64,000 bases of DNA, taken from Mesorhizobium onobrychidis (GTDB lineage: Bacteria > Pseudomonadota > Alphaproteobacteria > Rhizobiales > Rhizobiaceae). Shown piece by piece: positions 47,550-56,182 of this stretch (positions are counted from its first letter, which is position 1; each line of letters begins with the position of its first letter). Position numbers and translations under genes: made by a program. The stretch covers positions 62,001-126,000 of the forward strand of contig NZ_CP062230.1 in NCBI RefSeq assembly GCF_024707545.1. Reading direction: 5' to 3'. The notes below the pieces were generated by a model. It was not told the origin of the DNA. It did not search any database and saw nothing but the letters and a program-made list of their open reading frames with translations.

Positions 47550-48737
47550 TCACGCTTCGAAAATGCGCTGGACGGTCCAGAACAGCCCTGTGGCGGCGAT
47601 CGAGGCTGAAGCCGGAATGACGAAGCGCGTGCGATACCACGACTTGTCCTGGAACCACTGTGCTACGGCCAGGAACGCCACTGCGATCACGGTCAGCTGT
47701 GCCAGCTCGATGCCGAGGTTGAAGCTGATCAGCGCCGGTATGATCTGGCCATACGGCAGGCCGAGCCCGGCGAGGGTGCCTGCAAAGCCCATGCCGTGCA
47801 ACAGGCCGAACAGGAACACCACCAGCGGCCGCCATGGCGTGAGCTTCGCGGTCATGATGTTCTCGATCGCGACATAGGCCACGGACAGAGCGATCAATGG
47901 CTCGACGATGCGCGGGCTGAGCGCGATGACGTCGTACATGGTGAGTCCGAGCGTGACGGAGTGGGCAATGGTGAAGGCCGTCACCTGGACCAGGATCGGC
48001 CGCAGCTTCGTGTTGAGCAGGAATATCCCAAGCAGGAACAGGATGTGGTCGAGCCCTTTCGGCACGATGTGCACGAAGCCGAGCTGCAGATATTGCCTGA
48101 CGATCTCGAAGGTTGTCGGCGGCCTGAAATTGGCGGCGATAGGGAAAGGACTGCTCTCGGCGTCGGCGTCGAGCCACAAGGTTTGCAGGCTGCCGCCTGT
48201 CTCGTCGGTGATGACCAGGGCATAGGTGCTGGCAACGAGGCCGTAGCGCCAAGTCATGGCTTCAGCGCCGGCGGGAACCAGTCCATCGACGCGCAGCACG
48301 ACGAAAGCGGGCAGCATCACATCGGCAGGCATCTCGACCTGGGTCACCGATACCGTGGCAACGGATGCGACATCATCGAAGCGCACATCGACCCAGGCGG
48401 CGAGCGCCTGACTGAACTTTGTTAGTTTCTCACGCACGGCCTCGGGCGTAAGGCTCTCGCTGAACGGCTGGCCGGCTTGTCTCTCAAGCCGGTTGACGAG
48501 TACCGTAGGCGCGGTGGTGATCGACGCGGACCAGGTCTGATCGCGCTTCAGCACCAGATAGACCTGGGTCGTGCCGATCTCGTGCGGCCAGGCAAGGCGG
48601 GGCTGCAATGGAAACAACCCGATCAGGAGGAGCAGCAGCCACGCCGCGGAAGAACGGCTCAGCTTCACGTCATGCTGTAGCCGCTTGATCTTGCGCATGC
48701 CTTTGTCCCGAAACAGCTGCGCCCTTTCGGGAGACAT
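47550..48737 (-). CDS. HupE/UreJ-family membrane protein
   Basis: 395 aa; an internal ATG at 48698 is an alternative start. Residues 30-50 form a leader (AAWLLLLLIGLFPLQPRLAW) followed by a periplasmic domain of about 180 residues. From about 210 the sequence has the membrane core of HupE/UreJ type 2: GLDHILFLLGIFLL, VTAFTIAHSVTLGL, VEPLIALSVAYVAIENI, FLFGLLHGMGFAG. Conserved His and Asp in these helices suggest metal (Ni, Co or Cu) transport. It is last in a minus-strand operon with the DUF4198 and DUF4331 genes (gaps of 3 and 18 bp). No hydrogenase or urease genes are near. Confidence 0.85.
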   Translation of the reverse strand: MSPERAQLFRDKGMRKIKRLQHDVKLSRSSAAWLLLLLIGLFPLQPRLAWPHEIGTTQVYLVLKRDQTWSASITTAPTVLVNRLERQAGQPFSESLTPEAVREKLTKFSQALAAWVDVRFDDVASVATVSVTQVEMPADVMLPAFVVLRVDGLVPAGAEAMTWRYGLVASTYALVITDETGGSLQTLWLDADAESSPFPIAANFRPPTTFEIVRQYLQLGFVHIVPKGLDHILFLLGIFLLNTKLRPILVQVTAFTIAHSVTLGLTMYDVIALSPRIVEPLIALSVAYVAIENIMTAKLTPWRPLVVFLFGLLHGMGFAGTLAGLGLPYGQIIPALISFNLGIELAQLTVIAVAFLAVAQWFQDKSWYRTRFVIPASASIAATGLFWTVQRIFEA

Positions 48738-48740
48738 GCG

Positions 48741-49550
48741 CTAGGGCCGCTCTTCGGGCATTTCGAATGTCAGCGATGCCCATGAACTCTCCCAATCGCA
48801 GTCGGAAAAAAAGCCGGCCCGCACCATGTGGACCGACTTGACCAACCAAACGCCGGCCTGCGGCAGCGTCAGGGAGAAGCCGCCCTGCGCGTCGCTGCGA
48901 ACGGACAATCGCACGGACGGATCTTGCCTGTGGAGCGCCTCAACCCGTGCGTCGGCGAGTGGCTCTCCGTCATAGAAGATATGCCCGCGAAATACGCCGA
49001 AACCAGTAGTTGGATCTCGGTCGGGGACGATCTCGTAGGCAAAGGGCAGGAGTTGGGTGACCGACGGCGACGGTGCGGTGCCACTCAGCAGCGCCTTGGC
49101 GTAGCGATAGAAACATTCCCGCGCCGGCTTGGCATCTTCCTCGCGCAGCCTCCGCTCGGAGATGGTCTCGTCCAGGCCATATTGCTCGAGATAGGCTTTG
49201 AATCGACCGGCGGGCAGCTCGACAGTGGAACCGGCGCTGCTGTAGGCGACGATAGCGGTCGCATTGCCCGACGCCCGCAGGAAGGCGGCCGGTTCGAGGC
49301 CCTCCGAACCGGAGAGCGTCTCATCCTCGCCATCCTGTCGCACGAAGAAAGCGTCGATCGCGTTCGACATATAGGGCACCGGATCGCCGATGAAATCCTG
49401 CCCGACACGCAGCGCCACCGAGATGGTCATGCCCGGCAATGGCTGGAAGGTCGAAGGCTCGATCCAGAAGTCATGGGCGCAGGCAGGGTTCGGGCACAGC
49501 AGGGCGACGGCGAACAGCCCACGCCAGCCCCAGTGGCCGATGGATAACAT
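48741..49550 (-). CDS. DUF4198-like periplasmic protein
   Basis: 269 aa from ATG 49550. A signal peptide (GLFAVALLCPNPACA) is followed by HDFWIEPSTFQPLPG, the typical start of DUF4198/CbiK-like metal-handling proteins, then strands and a transthyretin-like end (GEPLADARVEALHRQD...SVRSDAQGGFSLTLPQAGVWLV). The mature protein would be periplasmic. The family often accompanies metal importers, and here the next gene encodes a HupE/UreJ-type membrane protein, so a metal-delivery pair is likely. Which metal is not clear; heme or copper enzymes encoded nearby may be the clients. Confidence 0.8.
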   Translation of the reverse strand: MLSIGHWGWRGLFAVALLCPNPACAHDFWIEPSTFQPLPGMTISVALRVGQDFIGDPVPYMSNAIDAFFVRQDGEDETLSGSEGLEPAAFLRASGNATAIVAYSSAGSTVELPAGRFKAYLEQYGLDETISERRLREEDAKPARECFYRYAKALLSGTAPSPSVTQLLPFAYEIVPDRDPTTGFGVFRGHIFYDGEPLADARVEALHRQDPSVRLSVRSDAQGGFSLTLPQAGVWLVKSVHMVRAGFFSDCDWESSWASLTFEMPEERP

Positions 49551-49568
49551 GAGGCCGACGCGTCGGCG

Positions 49569-50858
49569 CTAAGCCGGAGCCGCGGCAGGCGCGACAGGTT
49601 TCCGCCGAAGTAGAAGCCACAGCCTTATCAGCAGCCGCCGGATGATCTCGCCCACGCCCCAGAACACGATCGCAAGCAGGATCACGGCGCCGATGATATA
49701 GGGCCAGATGCTTGCGGCTGCTTGCGGCTTTGGCTGCTCGTCCTCCCACTTCTCGGCAAGGAACGGCCATTGATCGGAGATCAGCTTTTCGTCGTCGTTG
49801 GCCGTGGCGCGCGGCCACAAGTTTTTGTCGACCTCGATGAAAGAGAGTTCCATCAGCAGGCAGTCGCCCGTGGCGCAGGTCTTGGCGACGACGTCGTCAT
49901 TTAGCAGGCGCCCGTTCGGATAACCGGCCGGGAAGCGGCTGGAATAGATCATCACGTCCGGCACCAGATCGTAGTCCCGGATCTGGAACGTGACCTGGAT
50001 GAGTTCCGCGATTCCCTTCGACCATCCCTCCCGCTTGTTGAAGAAGAAATCGCGGATGCGGCTCGTGAATTTCTTTTGCTCCATCAGCGCCTTGACATGC
50101 TCGCTGGGGTGAATCGGATTGAGGAAGCCAAAACGCGGGATTTGCGTGCGCAAGGAGCGTCCGACATAGTCTATGAGCTCGCCATCCTTCGAGGCGGTGC
50201 CCCACAGGATAAAATCCTGCTTTCCCGCCGGAAAAGACGTCATCGGCACGCTAATCACCATTGCGATGGTGTTCTTCTTGAAGAAACGCGGGAAGATGAA
50301 TGGATCGTCCCGCACGCCAGCATAGACGTTGATCTTATCAGTGTCCTTCAATCCCTCATAGGTCGCGTTCACTTTCAACAATCCCGGGTCCTTGTCGTCC
50401 GGTTTCTCGAGGTCGGTGAGGCGCAATTTTATTGTTGCCGTCGCAACGATGCCCTCGGGCTGCGGGATAGTGCCGCCGTAGCGGGCGCGTTCCGCCTCGT
50501 TGTCGAAGATGACCGGCGTGTCGTAGTCTATGTTGATCTGGTATTCGAACGGGTCGGGTTGATAGGGCCCGGGATCACGCAAGGCACGTCGCACGTCGAA
50601 GACGATGATCATCCGATCGCCCTGCGGGAAGAAAAACAGGTCCGTTACATTTGCGTTGGGGTAGACCAGTTCAATCGGGTCGGCGTGATCGGAGGCTCGG
50701 GTAGCCGAAAGCTCGACGCCCGTGGCGACGGAGATCACGCTGAGCGCCAGAAGCTTCCAGAAAATGCCTCGCCCGGCGCGTTCGGCGCTGACGGAACGAC
50801 GGCGGCGCTCGGTGGCAAACAAAGAACCGCTCAAAAAATGAGCAAGGTGGCGTCGCAT
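49569..50858 (-). CDS. DUF4331 protein with C-terminal membrane anchor
   Basis: 429 aa. After a basic stretch and hydrophobic leader (FWKLLALSVISVATGVELSA) comes SDHADPIELVYPNANVTDLF, FFPQGDRMIIVFDV, the signature opening of DUF4331. The middle has strand-rich domain sequence (VFDNEAERARYGG..., MVISVPMTSFPAG, FLNPIHPSEHVKAL). A single helix (IWPYIIGAVILLAIVFWGVG, about 390-410) with a basic end anchors it in the membrane. It is the first gene of the operon with DUF4198 and HupE-like genes and is divergent from the catalase-like gene at 51086. The function of the family is unknown. Confidence 0.8.
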   Translation of the reverse strand: MRRHLAHFLSGSLFATERRRRSVSAERAGRGIFWKLLALSVISVATGVELSATRASDHADPIELVYPNANVTDLFFFPQGDRMIIVFDVRRALRDPGPYQPDPFEYQINIDYDTPVIFDNEAERARYGGTIPQPEGIVATATIKLRLTDLEKPDDKDPGLLKVNATYEGLKDTDKINVYAGVRDDPFIFPRFFKKNTIAMVISVPMTSFPAGKQDFILWGTASKDGELIDYVGRSLRTQIPRFGFLNPIHPSEHVKALMEQKKFTSRIRDFFFNKREGWSKGIAELIQVTFQIRDYDLVPDVMIYSSRFPAGYPNGRLLNDDVVAKTCATGDCLLMELSFIEVDKNLWPRATANDDEKLISDQWPFLAEKWEDEQPKPQAAASIWPYIIGAVILLAIVFWGVGEIIRRLLIRLWLLLRRKPVAPAAAPA

Positions 50859-51085
50859 CAGTCTTCCCCCTGACGACCGAGACTACTTGGCATTGGTTGC
50901 AACTAATATTGCACCTTAACACTCGGACTTAGGAGAGGGGAAGCTGATTGGTGGCGTATTCCAAATATTTCAGGCAAGACGAGAACAGGATAACGTGTAG
51001 AAAGGCGGGATGGATCGTCGTGGCGTCATGATGACGAGCGATCGGACCGGTTTCCGGGAGGTTCTTGTCCCGCAGGGGGAAGTCG

Positions 51086-52159
51086 ATGAGCAAAGCAGCG
51101 CCTTTCAATGAAGCCTTCTCGACCGAGGACGCAGCCTATGTAGGCTCGCGTTTCGCGGTGACGCGGGAGGCGTTGTTCGCAAACCCGTACCAGGAGGTGT
51201 GGGGCAAGCCCGGCAACCTGCCGATACCGACCTACGCAGTGACGCTTGGCAGCGTGCTCAAGGGCATATTGCCGTTCGGATTGCCCTATGCGTTTCGCGA
51301 GGCAAGCGCACGTGCCATAGACTCTTCGGCAGACCTGCGCTGGGGACCGGACCGCAAAGGCTACCGGCGCCTGCTCCACCCGAACGGCATTTGCCTGACA
51401 GGCATCTGGAACATCTCGGCAAAAACGGAGTATTCTGGTTATTTCCGGGAGGGCAGCCGGGCGCTCACCATCGCCCGCTACTCCACATGCTGCACCGAGA
51501 CCAAGCGCGGCCGGGCGCGCTCGCTCTCGATGGTAGGAAAGCTGTTTTCGACGCTGGATCGCGAGCATACCAATCCCGTGCGCACCGCCAGCTTCATCAC
51601 GCAACAGGACATAGGCGGCGACTGGAGTGACCACATCAACGATGCCGAGCTTCTCAATGCGCCCAACACAACGGTCTGGCGGCGCGGCCTCGGCACACCG
51701 GTCCTGGTGATTACCGGCATCCTGTTCGGCATCGTCGACCGCAAGCCCAGCATCCGCCAGCTCTATCCAATCGCCGAGCTCGGCAAGCCGGCGGGAGAGC
51801 CGACGCGTGCGCCGACCTTCATGCGGCTGCGCGTTGACCAGCAGCAGCCGCGGATTGCCGGCGAGGATCTGGACTTCCGCGACGAGATCATGGCGCAGAT
51901 CTACAACGCCGGAGATCCCGCCCCCAAGAGAACGCTGACGTTCGACATCGAAGTGACGGATGACGGCGAAACGCACGGCATTGCGATCCGCGAAAGGCGT
52001 GTGTTCAGGAACTGGCGCAAAATCGGAACGCTCGCATTCGACGAGGCCGTTGCCTCCTACAACGGCGACTTCGTCATCCATTTTCCGCACCCGACTTGGC
52101 GTGACGATAAAAACGACCCGGCTACGGCTACACGACTAAATCGGAAGAAGGTGCGTTGA
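51086..52159 (+). CDS. Catalase-fold-like protein, possible heme enzyme
   Basis: 357 aa from ATG 51086, chosen over TTG 51065 because AGGGGGAAG lies just upstream. The core reads RRLLHPNGICLTGIWNISAK, TEYSGYFREGSRALTIARYS and RGRARSLSMVGKLFST. It resembles the start of catalase-related domains (H-x-N-G, then YF-x-G...ARxS...R-G...K). The catalase heme-ligand Tyr is not certain. The C-terminal part (LTFDIEVTDDG) is beta-rich. If it is a catalase-like enzyme, it could remove the H2O2 or lipid peroxides expected from the GMC oxidase, which would explain its place in this block. Confidence 0.7.
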   Translation: MSKAAPFNEAFSTEDAAYVGSRFAVTREALFANPYQEVWGKPGNLPIPTYAVTLGSVLKGILPFGLPYAFREASARAIDSSADLRWGPDRKGYRRLLHPNGICLTGIWNISAKTEYSGYFREGSRALTIARYSTCCTETKRGRARSLSMVGKLFSTLDREHTNPVRTASFITQQDIGGDWSDHINDAELLNAPNTTVWRRGLGTPVLVITGILFGIVDRKPSIRQLYPIAELGKPAGEPTRAPTFMRLRVDQQQPRIAGEDLDFRDEIMAQIYNAGDPAPKRTLTFDIEVTDDGETHGIAIRERRVFRNWRKIGTLAFDEAVASYNGDFVIHFPHPTWRDDKNDPATATRLNRKKVR

Positions 52160-52262
52160 TGGCAACTAGTTATCGAAGGAAGACCGCGGAGACGAAGTGT
52201 CCGTGGTCCCAGGAAGCTGTACCGGTAAATGCGGCTAGTAGCCTGAGCAGGGATCAGCCGGG

Positions 52263-52893
52263 TGACCTGCTCCCCTGGAAAGTCCTCGCTTTGAGGTTAG
52301 CCTGTTCTCTGAAAGAGGAGACGGGCAATGAAACGATCCAGGTTCACGGAAGAACAGATGATCGGCATCCTGAAGGAGCATCAGGCGGGGTTGTCCGCGC
52401 CTGATCTGTGCCGCAAGCACGGTATCTCGGATGCGACGTTCTATACGTGGCGCAAGAAGTATGGGGCATGGAGGTGTCGGAGGCCAAACGGCTGAGGGCG
52501 CTTGAGGAAGAGAATGCGAAGCTGAAGAAGCTTCTGGCGGAGTCGATGATGGACGTGTCGACGCTGCGCGAGATGCTCGGAAAAAACTTCTGACGCCCGG
52601 CTCGAGGAGGAATGCCTTGAGCTGGGCCATGGAAGAGAAGGGTTATTCCCAGCGCCGCGCGTGCGGTCTGGTGGGCATTGATCCGCGTGTCTACCGCTAT
52701 CGATCGACGCGGCCGGACGATGCCGGGCTGCGCACGAGATTGCGCGAACTTGCGAGCGAACGCCGGCGCTTCGGCTATCGCCGCCTGCACATCCTGCTGA
52801 AGCGTGAGGGCGTCGAGGTGAACTGGAAGAAGAGCTACCGCCTCTACCGCGAGGAACGGCTCACCGTCCGCAAGCGTGGCGGCCGCAAGCGGG
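52263..52893 (+). mobile_element. IS3-family (IS407-like) element, broken
   Basis: The left end is TGACCTGCTCCCC at 52263. OrfA starts at ATG 52328 (MKRSRFTEEQMIGILKEHQA, helix-turn-helix), but one G is missing from a GGGG run at 52468-52471, so its leucine-zipper half (SEAKRLRALEEENAKLKKLL) is in another frame, ending at 52593. OrfB begins near 52595 (LSWAMEEKGYSQRRACGLVG) and runs only to RKRAL at about 52893, before the DDE domain. There it joins helicase sequence directly. The element is immobile. Confidence 0.85.
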
Positions 52894-53150
52894 CTTTGAA
52901 GGGCCCGCGGGCTGCGGCAAGACCCATCGATTGATTGGGGCTTTGAGAGCTGCATTGCTGGAGACACCTTTGCACGACGGCCAGCGGGTTTTGGCATTGA
53001 CCTTCATGCATGGCGCGCGCCGACGACTGAATGAAAAGCTGCGGGGCATCGAGGGACTTCGCGGCAAGACCGAATGCATGACCGTCGACAGTTTTGCGCA
53101 ACGGCTGGTTCGACGCTGGCGGGGTCTCGCGTCCGTATTGGACGATCCGC
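52892..53150 (+). pseudogene. UvrD-like helicase, N-terminal fragment
   Basis: The frame reads GFEGPAGCGKTHRLIGALRA (Walker A at 52901-52924), then VLALTFMHGARRRLNEKL (motif Ia), ECMTVDSFAQRLVRRWRG and LASVLDDPP. This is the start of a UvrD-type ATP-dependent helicase. Its 5' end is cut by the IS3 remnant, and at about 53150 the helicase sequence ends at GATCCGCC. The logical continuation, with the same DPP codons, lies on the opposite strand at 38092. Confidence 0.8.
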
Positions 53151-53154
53151 CAAC

Positions 53155-53275
53155 GATTGGCAGTGGCAAGGGTAACGTCGCAGAGCGGAGCACCCGCGTC
53201 GTAGGCGCTCTCGACGAGCTCGGCCAACGCAGTCTCCTGCTTGGCCACGAGCCCACGACCGAGACGTCGAACCAT
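53155..53275 (-). pseudogene. GHKL-family ATPase, N-terminal fragment
   Basis: From ATG 53275 (AGGGA 7 nt upstream) it reads MVRRLGRGLVAKQETALAEL, VESAYDAGAPLCDVTL: the N-box helix of an HSP90-like ATPase, though the usual Asn is Ser here (ELVESAYDA). The sequence then stops making sense near 53155. The G1 box expected next is on the plus strand at 38082-38133. Proteins of this type occur in DNA repair and in several defence systems; the family of this one cannot be fixed. Confidence 0.65.
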
Positions 53276-53377
53276 AGCAGCGTCCCTGGTGAAGCGGACA
53301 ACATCTGGCTCATGTCTTGCTATAACCGCGGAGAGACGAACAATACTTTGAAAGTCAGTTGATCCCAGAGTCAGCAA

Positions 53378-54055
53378 TGCGCTGAGCTCGTCCTTCAGCG
53401 TTTCTAGTTTTGATATCTGCCACCTGCCCCACTACGCATATTTTGGTCACTGAAACCTACGCTGTCCGCGACGCGATGGCGAGGCACCGCTAGAGGGTCC
53501 TCGCCATGGTGGCATACGGGGGCGACATCGGCACCGTCACTTCTCATGAGACATGTTTGCGTTCCGGTCGAGCACCCCCTTAAACGTGGTATCCCGTCAT
53601 TTCACAAACGCAAACCGAGACGATCCAGGCGTTCAACCCCCGGAAAAATGGACATCGGCGACAATCCGCTGCCCATCGGTTTCTCACGCTATTTTCTTTT
53701 CGCACGTCTAAGGATCCGAGTTCCGCGATCGAGGGAGGGATTGTCGTCCACCGGCATCGCTTGTTTCCAGCGGCTCGCGCAGGTGAAAAGCTACGACGCA
53801 CGATCCAGTGTTCGCGTCGCCGCCCAGGCTTCGGGCTAGCCATTGCCACTTGTTCGACTTGGCTCCGGGTGTTCCTGAGAATGGGCGGACTCGGTGAAAT
53901 CTGCGTATGTCTACGTGCAAGGAGAGCAGCTATTGCGTGGTGCGATAATCTTTCGGCAGTAGATTCTACTCAGATTTCGTGCTTGGGTAATTATCGCTTG
54001 TGTAAGGCAAGCAGAACGTTCGGCCGACGACATCGAGATCCGGGGGGATGAAATC
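53378..54055. other. Intergenic upstream of locus B
   Basis: No gene supported. It holds a hairpin (ATGGCGAGG 53476-53484 with CCTCGCCAT 53499-53507) and, closer to the start of locus B, an inverted repeat GCGATAAT (53942-53949) / ATTATCGC (53990-53997), which could be an operator. The 16-bp palindrome of locus A is not present here. Confidence 0.5.
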
Positions 54056-56170
54056 GTGAACGGCGACCAGGAACAAATCGCGCGCATCGTTTCGGAAGTG
54101 CTTTCCCAGCTCGGGTACCAAGCCGATACTAGTATCCCTGCGATCGCGAGGGCCGCCGCTACGTTGACGGACACTGCAACGTCGTCCCCTCTTCAACGAC
54201 CTCACGCTTTGACCGACATACCATTTGTCGAAGATGTCGATCCTTTGGCCCCACCATTCTCAGATGTCGGAACCAAAGGAGGGGTAGACGATCCAACTCG
54301 TATGCTGCGCGGCTGGACCGGATCGATGGAGACCGAGCTCGTTCTCGAGACGGCCGTCGGTAGGTATCTCACTTCTCCTGCGGCGCTGCTGCACGTTCTC
54401 GGCGATCGTCGACGGGCGGTTGCGATCGTGTCGACGCAGGGTACGGACTATAAGGGCGAGCGCGGTCAATGGAGCGGCACGGGGTTTTTGGTCGGACCCA
54501 ATCTTTTCCTGACCAACCATCATGTCCTGAACTCGCTCGACGTGGCGGTGGCCGCAAAGATCGAATTCAACTACGAAATTACGCCAGAAAACCTTCTCCT
54601 AGGCAATGGCGCACCACCACAAGCAACGCAGATTTTTGCGCTCGATCCCGACCGCCTTTTCGTGACAAGTCCTACCCAAGGCGGACTTGATTACACTTTT
54701 GTGTGGATAGAAGACGCAGCGCAGGCCACGTTCGGCGCCATTCCGATGGAGCGATCTTCTTTTACTGTCGAGGAAGGTGCTCAAGCATTCGTGGTTCACC
54801 ATCCCGACGGTCGGCCGAAGGAAGTCAGTCTGGACGACACCGACATCCTCGGCATCAAGACGACGATTATCCACTATTCGTCGGACACAATGGGTGGCTC
54901 CTCCGGCGCACCCGTCTTCGATCATCGCGGGCGGTTGATCGCCTTGCACCATGCGAGCCGCCGACAGGCTGTTGATCTACCAGATGGTGGCCAGTCCGAT
55001 GTCGTCAACGAGGGAATCAAGATCGCGGCCATCGCAATCGATCTCGAGAACAGGATGCGCTCGGGCGGTGCGGATGCTTCCTTTGCCGAGACCATATTGC
55101 GGCAGGTCAAGGGCTCGGACACGATGTCGGGCTACTTTGGCGGCATCGGTCGAGAGATTGCGTCTGGAGCGACTGGACCGGAAGCTGTGGTCGACACCTA
55201 TCGGGGAACAGATCAAGATATCGATATCGGCTTCTGGAACATCGAATGGCTTGCGACCAAATGGACTGACGAGAAGAAGCTCAACGGAGCCGCCCGCGTC
55301 ATCGCCGATCTCAATCTCGATGCTTGGGGGCTTTCAGAGATCTCGCCGGCGGGGGTCGAAGCTTTGGTATCGAGAATCGAGCATATCTACGGAGACCGTT
55401 ACGATTGCGCCTTTTCGGAACCGGACGCGCCGCAGGGCAAGCAGTCCACCGCGATGATCTGGAAAAAGTCCGCGCTCTTTGGCGAGAGTATAAATTGGCC
55501 TGCCAGCATAGAACCTTTGCTGCGCCAACGCAGTGACGATCCGGGTGTGGGCGTCGAAGCTGTTCATGGTAAGATATTCGATCGTCGCCCTGGTCTCTTC
55601 CGGTTCCGGACCTCAGGCGACTTACCGGCCTATAGCTTTTTCGCGGTCCCACTGCACTTGAAGGCGATGGACGAAGGCAGCCTGCGGCGACGGCTTGCCT
55701 CGCGGATCATGGCGCGGGCGGTCGAGGAAATCAGCCGCGAGTATGGGCTCGACGTCATTCTCGGCGGTGACATGAACGCGCCGCTCGCATCCGGCGACTT
55801 TGCCACTATCGAGCAGGCCGGCTTCACCATACTTGGTGCACAGGATGAGCAGGATGGCGCATTCACGTATCTGAAGGCTCCTAAATCGGCGATCGACAAC
55901 ATCTTCCTTTCGCCAGGCATGAAGCAGACGGTGGGGGCGACCGACTACTTCATCATCGCGAAGGAGCGCAGCATGTCGGATTTTATCAGGAGTGTCTCTG
56001 ACCATCGGCCGGTAGCCATGCGGCTGTCGCTGGCAAAAGCCGCGCGGCCCGCAGGCGCGACTGAAGCGGCGGACCTAGACGCAATCATCGACGCGATGCT
56101 CATATCCGAGAAGGCGCAACGGACCCGGAGGGGGCAAAGACGGCGATCGCCAACGACCCGGCCGCAATGA
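54056..56170 (+). CDS. Trypsin-like protease / EEP fusion (locus B)
   Basis: 704 aa from GTG 54056 with GGGGGGATG upstream. It matches the first two domains of the locus A protein. The protease has TNHHVL (H156), GLDYTFVW (D212) and GGSSGAPVF (S283). The EEP domain has GFWNIEWLA, LSEIS (E428), LGGDMNAPLASGD (D572, N574), AIDNIFLS and SDHRP (H650). An N-terminal extension of about 60 residues (QEQIARIVSEVLSQLGYQAD) is absent in locus A and may dock a partner. The chain ends in a basic linker where locus A continues into SGNH. The SGNH domain is the next gene, 12 bp on. No signal peptide, so probably cytoplasmic. Confidence 0.9.
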   Translation: MNGDQEQIARIVSEVLSQLGYQADTSIPAIARAAATLTDTATSSPLQRPHALTDIPFVEDVDPLAPPFSDVGTKGGVDDPTRMLRGWTGSMETELVLETAVGRYLTSPAALLHVLGDRRRAVAIVSTQGTDYKGERGQWSGTGFLVGPNLFLTNHHVLNSLDVAVAAKIEFNYEITPENLLLGNGAPPQATQIFALDPDRLFVTSPTQGGLDYTFVWIEDAAQATFGAIPMERSSFTVEEGAQAFVVHHPDGRPKEVSLDDTDILGIKTTIIHYSSDTMGGSSGAPVFDHRGRLIALHHASRRQAVDLPDGGQSDVVNEGIKIAAIAIDLENRMRSGGADASFAETILRQVKGSDTMSGYFGGIGREIASGATGPEAVVDTYRGTDQDIDIGFWNIEWLATKWTDEKKLNGAARVIADLNLDAWGLSEISPAGVEALVSRIEHIYGDRYDCAFSEPDAPQGKQSTAMIWKKSALFGESINWPASIEPLLRQRSDDPGVGVEAVHGKIFDRRPGLFRFRTSGDLPAYSFFAVPLHLKAMDEGSLRRRLASRIMARAVEEISREYGLDVILGGDMNAPLASGDFATIEQAGFTILGAQDEQDGAFTYLKAPKSAIDNIFLSPGMKQTVGATDYFIIAKERSMSDFIRSVSDHRPVAMRLSLAKAARPAGATEAADLDAIIDAMLISEKAQRTRRGQRRRSPTTRPQ

Positions 56171-56182
56171 GGGGATGGACCG

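Noticed and set aside
51026..52090. Minus-strand frame of 354 codons
   Set aside because: Antisense shadow of the catalase-like gene, which has a good ribosome site and domain motifs.
52463..52480. Programmed frameshift in IS3 OrfA
   Set aside because: IS3 frameshifting occurs at the OrfA/OrfB junction, not inside OrfA between the helix-turn-helix and zipper. A lost G in a G-run explains it.
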